NCBI RefSeq assembly: GCF_000149955.1
Contig: NC_030991.1
Coordinates: forward strand, 475,295-539,294
Source of the DNA: Fusarium oxysporum f. sp. lycopersici 4287
Lineage: Eukaryota; Ascomycota; Sordariomycetes; Hypocreales; Nectriaceae
Reading direction: 5' to 3'
Length of the DNA stretch: 64,000 nt
Shown here in pieces: positions 57,472-64,000 of this stretch. Below the pieces are notes generated by a model. The model ran no database searches, had not been told where the DNA came from, and saw only the letters and a list, made by a program, of their open reading frames with translations. Made by a program: the position numbers and the translations under genes. Position 1 is the first letter of the stretch. Every line of letters begins with the position of its first letter.

Positions 57472-58219
57472 GTCAACACTTTTCGTCGCACTGGATGTGC
57501 TAAAATGGATTGAAGGTCGGGCCATTCATAATGAGCAGCAGTAGTGAGTTGATTGGTTCTAACTTCTGTGTGGGGTATTCCCATCCCACAGGTTTTACTT
57601 TAAATCACCCAGCTTGATTACTAAGGGCTGTTGTTCCTGAGGATCATTGAGACCATGCCCGGCCTGCGACACTTTTCCTTCATTCACCTCCTGCACAGGA
57701 CAAAGACACTACTACACCCGCTACAGTCACATCTCACTTCTGACATTTGACATACATCACTTTCTATGACGTCTCCAACACCAGATAGACCTTGCTCATG
57801 ACCGAAACCCCGCATTCTTCATCTACTTGAAACCCGGAGCTTTCCCGAACCGCCGTCTGGGCTCTGATCTGCCGAACACCGCACCCAAGATACTGCGGCC
57901 CGTGAGATATTCTGCTCTTCCCTACCGCGGCATCTACCATCCTATTACCTCCAGCGTTCGTCTCGGGTATTCCTGGCTCGTTTCTGGCAGCCACTGCTCC
58001 AGTGTATCATGTTGTTGAATGTCGGAGGGTTCACCCTCAACTTCAGGATTAAGGTTCAGGATTAAAGTTTGAAGTCCTAAACTTAGACCGTGGGACTTTC
58101 ATCTAGGACTTTCTAGAACTCAAGTCCTAGAAGGAACCAGTCGAAGATATAAGGCCTCAAAGGTCCTTCGATTGCGACAGAAAAAAGGAATACACACGAT
58201 TCACCTTAATATCTGACAC
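57472..58219. other. Upstream region, no gene
   Basis: Presumed promoter of family F member 3 on the left and of the decayed gene at 58220 on the right. A short stretch at about 57825-57850 (AACCCGGAGCTTTCCCGAACCGCCG) resembles 34600-34625. Confidence 0.4.
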
Positions 58220-59217
58220 ATGTCTACTCCCGCTCCCTTCCCCATTGGCCCCTCGAACCCTCTCGAGACCCAGACGAACGCGGGCAGTGATATNNNNNNN
58301 NNNNNNNNNNNNNNNNNNNNNNNNNNNNNNNNNNNNNNNNNNNNNNNNNNNNNNNNNNNNNNNNNNNNNNNNNNNNNNNNNNNNNNNNNNNNNNNNNNNN
58401 NNNNNNNNNNNNNNNNNNNNNNNNNNNNNNNNNNNNNNNNNNNNNNNACCCCGACAACCACTCCAGATGCATCTTCTTCAGCCTCAACCTTTTCCATCTA
58501 CAATCAACTAGTCGTTGCATCAGAATGGACCGAGCAATGATTCTTCATGAACGATCGTGTTCACTCGTACGCCCTGACCTGGGAGGTTGAACAGCGAGAT
58601 GGTCTCGAGTCGGACACTGGCGCCATCACACAATACACAATTCCGGTCCTTATTGTCAAAGTGAATAGGGAGATGTCATGCGTGTGAGGGTTATTGAGAG
58701 TCAAATTTTGGCCTAGATCACTGCTCAAGTCAAGAGGACGAAGGTCTCAGTTATATACAAAACAGTGGTGTTCAAGTGGGTCGGGACGCCTCCTCGGCTG
58801 GGACGGAATATCGTTTGACACTTATCATCCGTGATCAGGGCTACCATCCGTAAGCATGCTCCACCTGTGCGCCCACCACTTCCTGTCCCGCCCTCTACTC
58901 CTACGTCTGCTTCGCTCGAACCGAGTACTCCGCCGGCCAAGCGAACAATCCCTGACTATGGCCAGACCCCTACGAAGAAACGACACCTGTCCCTGGCCTC
59001 TTCTAGCACCATTCCCTCTTCTCAGAGCCACGAGTCTATCAGATCCCTCACCGTTTCGGCTTCCTCACAAGATGAGCTTGATGTATCGGGGGCGGATGTT
59101 GCCACTACCTGTCGTCCAGATCCGCCCAAATCCGATTCAATCACAGCCTTCACATCAGACTCGCCTCGACCGCATCGCAACCGTCATCCCTCAAAGGAAT
59201 ATCAGGAAGTCGAGTAG
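58220..59217 (+). pseudogene. Decayed gene with an assembly gap
   Basis: ATG 58220 opens MSTPAPFPIGPSNPLETQ. 154 undetermined bases follow, then the same frame gives TPDASSSASTFSIYNQLVV to TGA at 58538-58540, and beyond it HSYALTWEVEQRDGLESDTG and TQYTIPVLIVKVN to a TGA at 58685. The last TGA lies in a GTGAGG donor-like site, and a splice to about 58720 would join KTVVFKWVGTPPRLGRN. Further on, 58831-59217 encodes a Pro/Ser-rich disordered tail (RPPLPVPPSTPTSASLEP). The parts plausibly belong to one gene with at least one stop, but the gap prevents certainty about the frame. Family unknown. Confidence 0.45.
58294..58447. other. Assembly gap (154 N)
   Basis: A run of N inside a coding-like frame. 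A gap at this place suggests a low-complexity or tandemly repeated segment that did not assemble. Confidence 0.99.
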
Positions 59218-60796
59218 GAATCCGCTCGAAAAATCCTCTTATCGTAGCAACAAATAGACACTTCGTACAGCAACAAATTGACTGAGATAGCTGTTGTCCA
59301 TCCACCAGTGGCGACCATCAATATACCCCAAAGTACGCAAATGCTTCTCGCCCAGATTGCCCATCCTTGGGCATGCAGACCTTCTTGTGAATCCTCCACT
59401 TTGCCCTTTGATGCTCCCTCCCACAATAGCCCGCAGCCCGGCATCGTGTCAGAGGCCCAAGTGGCTCAAGGGCCCTGCCCTTCGGACAACCGGCTAACTA
59501 GGTGTGTGAGTCCGGGTCAACGGAAGCTGCAGGCCCTGACTGGGGATCAGCCGGCGATAACCTCAGCAACTGAGGATTCCTATTAACACAATAAGAAGGG
59601 GCCAATCGCCCAACTAGGGAATATGTCAGAGATCAAGTGCATCACAACCTGGAGTCACCTTTGCCTGCTGTCATCACTCTCTTCAAACCAAGCTCCTGAC
59701 AGATCGCCTGCAACTCTTGATGTCTTCTATCTTTTCCCAAATATACCTTACAGAGGCGGACTGGGCATTTGGTCATGATGGATTGATAATTCTACAGTCG
59801 CAAGGGTTGCATCTCCATTGCCCGACATTTCCAATCTTGCATTGTGATTCATGGCCCCTCACTTCCTACACCACGTCGAGGAGGATGCCAGCATACCCTT
59901 GAAAGGACCCCATCTCCCGCAAATACACATGTGACTAACATCACCCAATCCAAAGCCAATATTTGCACTCAACCTTTACGTTTCCATCCAACACATCTCA
60001 ACTGACCTCGAAACTGCCATAACAACCTCGTTCATCAAGGCTCTTTGCGCAAGCCGCGACCGGCTTGCCTCTCCTGTTGGTGGAAACTCATGTTGAAGGC
60101 TGTACGGCAGCGGAGAGCTCATAGAAGTCACTAAGAAAGGGCTTTAATTGTCTTGTCTTACCTAATTCCATGGTGGGTGTTGGTCCTTTTATCTATGAGA
60201 GTCTCGCTCATTCATCGCTCTGAAACGATGCTGTAACAGCCGATCAGCAAAAGTTGTCAGCTCCAACAACTCAGGCTTATGGCACCTCAACAACAAAGCC
60301 ATTTACTGAATTCGGTAAGCGATATGTCAGACAATTGGTTCCGCAGGGATCATTGGTGGCACCAGTCGATTGATAAGAATTATCTCAAGAACAAAAGAAA
60401 TCGAACAGCCATGTGTTCGGGCACAGCTATTTAAGTTCATGTCGTTAGGATTATGCCACAGGCCAGATGCGAAACCGGATAGTTACATCCGGTCACACGA
60501 ATGTTATGCGACACGATAGCTAGTCAGGACTAGTGCTGGATCTCCAGGAGTACAGAGGTTCAATCCACGTCCATCCACGCCAAATTAGACCCCGGTTTAA
60601 TAGCAATCACTGTAAATCGTCCTTGCGCGCAGTGAATTATTTAAGGTGCCCCGAAGGACAAGCGCATGATCTCCGCTATCCTGCCCTGGCTCCTATTGAA
60701 GCTTCTTGGGTCCGGACCTCTAGAGAGTCTCAGCCCCTTTCCGGCAGCAGACTCTGTCCGGTTTTTATGGATGGAGTCCGGAATTGGTTTGCCAAT
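59218..60796. other. No gene supported
   Basis: Several short frames occur but none has a start context or domain features. A tRNA-like B-box near 60556 was considered and dismissed. Confidence 0.4.
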
Positions 60797-61173
60797 CTAC
60801 CGCTTCTGATAAGCAAATGCCATTATTCCGTGTCGAACAAGCGCCTAAGAGTACTAACCTTGCAAAAATCGCAGCTACATGGCGTGCTTCCGTTTCCATG
60901 GTGGTCACATCCAAATCGCTGATCTCCCTCCGTTCCGCAACAGGTCCACCGGAAACCCTGTGGCCAGTACTCGTACATCTTCTCCTCGTTGGAGTTGAAT
61001 TCCTTCTCAAATTTTTCTTTGAGTTCGTCAGATTCGGAAGCTAGGCAATTGCCCCATCCCATGCGGTCCCCACCAGCCGTGGATGTCCAGGTGATCAATT
61101 CAAGCTTTCCCTCGTGCGAGCAGCCATCCTTGCATCTGCGGTGACGGTCGTACCATTGGCTCGACGTGGGCAT
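60797..61173 (-). CDS. Cys/His-rich putative zinc-binding protein
   Basis: ATG 61173 opens MPTSSQWYDRHRRCKDGC. The frame contains CSHEGKLELITW, a charged helical middle (ESDELKEKFEKEFNSNEEK), then WTCCGTEGDQRFGCDHHG and PCSCDFCK. Unspliced it would stop at 60823. A 53-nt intron at 60806-60858 (donor GTTAGT, acceptor ATCAG) instead leads to a 9-nt last exon coding KR and TAG. The Cys/His spacing (CC, C.HH, C.C..C) suggests a structural zinc site. The protein is about 107 residues, of unknown function, and looks intact. Confidence 0.6.
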
Positions 61174-61848
61174 ACCGGTGGTCGACAATATTGTTAATGT
61201 CTGGAATTACTATTTCTCTTCCAAAGGACTGATAGGAATGAAAAGGGAAGATGAGAAAAGAAGAGAAAAGGAGAAAGCTGAGGGAAGGACGCGGGTTTTA
61301 TGGGGCCACGTGGTGTTAGATTGGCGGCTGGGAAGTGTTGGATATGTGTGTAGGGTTGATGTCCAATTATATGGAGGGTGAGTGTCACACTTGAGGGTCA
61401 ATCTAGTCCCCAGGAGCTCGTCCTTCTTCTGTCTCTGTTTTCCCCGCCACCCGGTATTGATATATCCGGGGACCCACAAAATACACGTTTCTTTTATCGA
61501 GGCGCTATCACTAATCCAACAATTCCCAGCCGCCAATCTAACAATATTAGATTGACGTCAATATGCATTGCAGGAGGCGCTAGATTGAAGGCCTCCCGGT
61601 TATAAGGATACTAGCGGTTTGTTGTCCGAACGCGACAGAAGACCGCCGCCCCCGCACGAATAGAACAAGCAAGAACACTACAATCTTATCCTGTGAATCA
61701 CGATATACTGAACTCACCTTACCGCGAAATTGCTATAACCAGTGCGCATCTAACAGATAACGCCCCGACTTCGTGAGTGTCTCATCACCACGTCAATTCT
61801 GTGACCGTGTCCGGAAACGTCGACATCCACACTAGACTACCAATCAAG
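61174..61848. promoter_or_regulatory. Divergent intergenic region
   Basis: Separates the minus-strand Cys/His-rich gene from the plus-strand MYND gene, so both promoters must lie here. A purine-rich stretch at 61239-61290 (repeated GAGAAAAG) is the most noticeable feature. Confidence 0.45.
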
Positions 61849-62883
61849 ATGCCGCGTATGAATCTGGGCCTTCCCTACAACCATTGTAACCACCAGCCAT
61901 GCCAGGTTGGCTTTCAGAGCCCTAACCTCCTCCGCTGCGGTGGTTGTCATGTCGTCAAGTATTGTGGCCAGCCGCACCAAAGGGCCGACCGACCCAAGCA
62001 CAAGGTCCAATGCAACCCGATAAAGCAGACCAGAGATAAGGCCTTAGAGGAAGAGGAAAAGCTGCGGATCAATCCCGGCGCAGACACAGACGGGAGCCCT
62101 TTCGACAACGCCGTAGGCCTTTTCTGGTTCTTCAAAAGCACTCGCCCTTACATGCAAGCTCGCTTTGATTACATCACTGCCGTTCTCAACGTCCGCACCG
62201 GCGAAGCCGTCGAGGTCGCACTCAACCATTCCCTCGACCTGCTTCGTCTCTGTCGAGGCGACAATTTACGCGTTCGTTCCCAGGTTCCTGCGCTGTATCT
62301 CCGGCTTGGGAGAGACCAGGATGCATACGATTTCATCAAATGGTATGCTGTCAGAGGCGACTCGCACTATGACTGGCGCGATATGAACTTGCCGTTTCTC
62401 GACATGCATGGAGAGGATACGTTTGAGGCTGTCGACGAGAAGCCCCACCACATCGAGTTGGCCTTCTTCGTGGCCTTGACGCTCATCAAGATTCGTTTGA
62501 TGAAGGACTTAGAGTCCCTCCAAGGATTCTTGCAGAGTAATCCTAACGCGACAGGGGAAGCTAGGTATGATCATCTGCAGGAGGAGGCGATGAGCGATAT
62601 ACTTCTCAGACGGCCGGACATTGTCGCGCAAGACAACTACGAGGAGACAATCGCTGAGCTGCGGCGCCAGGCACTACAGTTGTATAGGATAGTCAAGGAA
62701 AAGAATCCACATTTCTGGCCGGGCATCATGAATCCGAACCTATACGCTCATAGTGTGCCGACGATTTATACTTTCGGATCACGAGAGGAGGCTGTGCTCG
62801 TTTTTCGGAACTCATGGTACTCGTGGTCAGAGACAGAAGTGGCCATACAGTTTATCAGAGGGGTTATACGCGACGATGTGTAA
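61849..62883 (+). CDS. MYND zinc-finger protein
   Basis: ATG 61849 was chosen over an upstream non-ATG extension; it follows an AATCAAG context. The 344-residue product has an N-terminal MYND finger at about residues 13-55: CNHQPC, then LLRCGGCHVVKYCGQPHQ and HKVQC. Fungal MYND proteins start or end with such a finger, which binds short proline-rich peptides. The rest is helical with repeated Leu/Tyr patterns (VALNHSLDLLRLCRG, SQVPALYLRLGRDQDAYDF), consistent with TPR-like repeats. No stop or frame break is seen, so it is one of the few ordinary intact genes here. Function beyond protein binding is not predictable. Confidence 0.85.
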   Translation: MPRMNLGLPYNHCNHQPCQVGFQSPNLLRCGGCHVVKYCGQPHQRADRPKHKVQCNPIKQTRDKALEEEEKLRINPGADTDGSPFDNAVGLFWFFKSTRPYMQARFDYITAVLNVRTGEAVEVALNHSLDLLRLCRGDNLRVRSQVPALYLRLGRDQDAYDFIKWYAVRGDSHYDWRDMNLPFLDMHGEDTFEAVDEKPHHIELAFFVALTLIKIRLMKDLESLQGFLQSNPNATGEARYDHLQEEAMSDILLRRPDIVAQDNYEETIAELRRQALQLYRIVKEKNPHFWPGIMNPNLYAHSVPTIYTFGSREEAVLVFRNSWYSWSETEVAIQFIRGVIRDDV

Positions 62884-63443
62884 ACGTACAGCAATGAAAA
62901 ACTCTACGGATATTCTATTTAGGAACAACTGATATATTTTAGCCTTGACTTTGGCATCTTATGCAATATGAATGGGCTCGGCGGCGAAACGCTGAATACC
63001 CATGTGCGGCTATACGTTTGTGCGTTTATTTGTTTGTTTGAAAGAAGATGATGCTGAAGATGCTTGGGCTTTGTTGACGCACGATAGGATGTGTATTGTT
63101 GCTGGCTAAAGTCGCAGTCGCCAATGGATGTATGGGTTTCCTGGGGTACTCGTGAATTTCGCGCTCTTTTCCCCGTCCGCAGTCGCAATTGTGTTCCTTG
63201 AGTGGCAGTTGTTTTAAAAGTTCGACCTCGCTGTTGTGGAAATTTTTGCGTTTCAGCATATGTCATGTTATGTTATGTATATTTTTCGTCCGGGGGGCCG
63301 TAGACCCCGAAAGCCCCCTACTGGGGCACAGGACGTGCTGAGCTAGGGTCTATTTACACGCTAATTACAAAATGCTTTTGGATCTGCGAAACTTAGTCAT
63401 TCGCGAGGCGAAATTAGACGTCCCTGTCGAAAGCGCGATTTTG
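62884..63443. other. 3' flank of the MYND gene, no gene
   Basis: No convincing frame. A short hairpin of the form CCCCGAAAGCCCCCTACTGGGG lies at about 63305-63326, of unknown meaning. Confidence 0.4.
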
Positions 63444-64000
63444 CAAAGGGAATTGCTATACGGGCATGACGTTTTGGCTACACAGGCATGACTCTTACAC
63501 GGGCATGACTTTTGTGGCATCTGATTCGCTAGACTTCCGTCGACTCATAGGTACATCCTCGCAAAGGCGGTGAAGCCAGCTTCACTAACAAGATCTCCCT
63601 TTCAGTGTAGAAGCAATTAGCCCGGTACGACTAGCTTCATTTTGACTATTGAAGCTATCGTCACCGTAGGCTTATGTATCACTAGGAATTGATTGGGAGG
63701 TCATAGTTTTATTTGAGACTGATTTGGCTTGATTTGTATGGTGTTTTGATGAAAATGCGTCTCTTCACGAACTTCTCGTACCCCGCCTGTACTAGTGTGG
63801 TCACTGGAGGGATGTGGGGCCACGTACGAAGCAAAAGGGCTATGCCACCGAAAGGGATAGGTACAAATTAGGGTTGTCGGCAGAACCGAGATGTGCTAAC
63901 AAATATGGGCCTTAGCGAATCAGATGCCACAAAAGTCACGCCCGTGTAAGAGTCATGCCTGTGTAGCCAAAACGTCATGCCCGTATAGCAATTCCCTTTG
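63444..64000. mobile_element. Foldback/MITE-like element reaching the window end
   Basis: Arms 63444-63530 and 63914-64000 are an 87-bp inverted repeat with one mismatch seen by eye (GGGCATGAC versus GGGCGTGAC). Each arm carries three spaced GGCATGAC-type motifs (ACGGGCATGAC, ACAGGCATGAC, ACGGGCATGAC). The 383-bp middle has no coding capacity. The right arm ends exactly at the last base, so the element may extend further. No transposase is present, and the superfamily is not assignable. Confidence 0.85.

Noticed and set aside
60530..60575. Possible tRNA gene (GGTTCAATCC resembles a B-box)
   Set aside because: The T-stem and acceptor stem do not pair and no proper D-arm or A-box is found at the right distance.
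1..64000. CRISPR arrays, bacterial operons, riboswitches
   Set aside because: The genome is eukaryotic (GT-AG introns, fungal transposons); no regularly spaced repeat-spacer structure exists. The tandem repeats at 46661 and 54436 have no spacers.

Overview
The window looks like a repeat-rich accessory (lineage-specific) region of a filamentous ascomycete, most probably a Fusarium oxysporum-type genome. The evidence is short GT-AG introns of 44-59 nt, fungal-style Mutator-like, hAT, Fot/pogo and chromovirus elements, and a low density of ordinary genes. Species and chromosome type are inferred. Layout: 0.6-3.7 kb is a Mutator-like element with ~92-bp terminal inverted repeats (TIRs) and one in-frame stop. 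3.9-4.1 kb is a loose hAT end. 4.5-5.4 kb is a two-chromodomain gene. 5.6-5.9 kb is an ankyrin pseudogene. 6.1-9.5 kb is a frameshifted hAT with a rearranged 5' end, abutting the C-terminal stub of a different hAT. 11.2-15.9 kb is a PIF1-like helicase gene (minus strand) cut in two by a 2.75-kb hAT that left a perfect 8-bp target duplication. 16.5-18.1 kb is a member of an unrecognised protein family (here 'family F'). 19.9-23.6 kb is a three-exon coiled-coil gene split by a 3.1-kb hAT whose transposase is uninterrupted. 24.2-25.7 kb is a second family F gene. 25.7-46.3 kb has no long intact gene and holds decayed small genes plus old internal duplications. 46.9-52.6 kb is a complete chromovirus LTR retrotransposon with identical LTRs. 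52.6-54.4 kb is a broken Fot/pogo element, followed by an AT-rich repeat tract. 55.3-57.5 kb is a third family F gene. 58.2-59.2 kb is a decayed gene holding an assembly gap. 60.8-61.2 kb is a Cys/His-rich gene, 61.8-62.9 kb a MYND zinc-finger gene, and the last 557 bases are a foldback element that may continue past the window. 

How it fits together: the clearest story is sequential insertion. Two hATs inserted into host genes, and in each case removing the element plus one 8-bp repeat restores the host reading frame exactly. The chromovirus inserted between AT-rich repeats and the pogo element. Five reading frames are each broken by one in-frame stop, so decay is mostly by point mutation and small indels. 

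The most promising undescribed item is family F: three long paralogues and one relic in 41 kb, sharing an acidic N-terminus, a conserved core and a C-terminal coiled coil, with no domain I can name. All start positions were moved to ATG by inspection. Intron calls and homology calls are by eye, with no database search.
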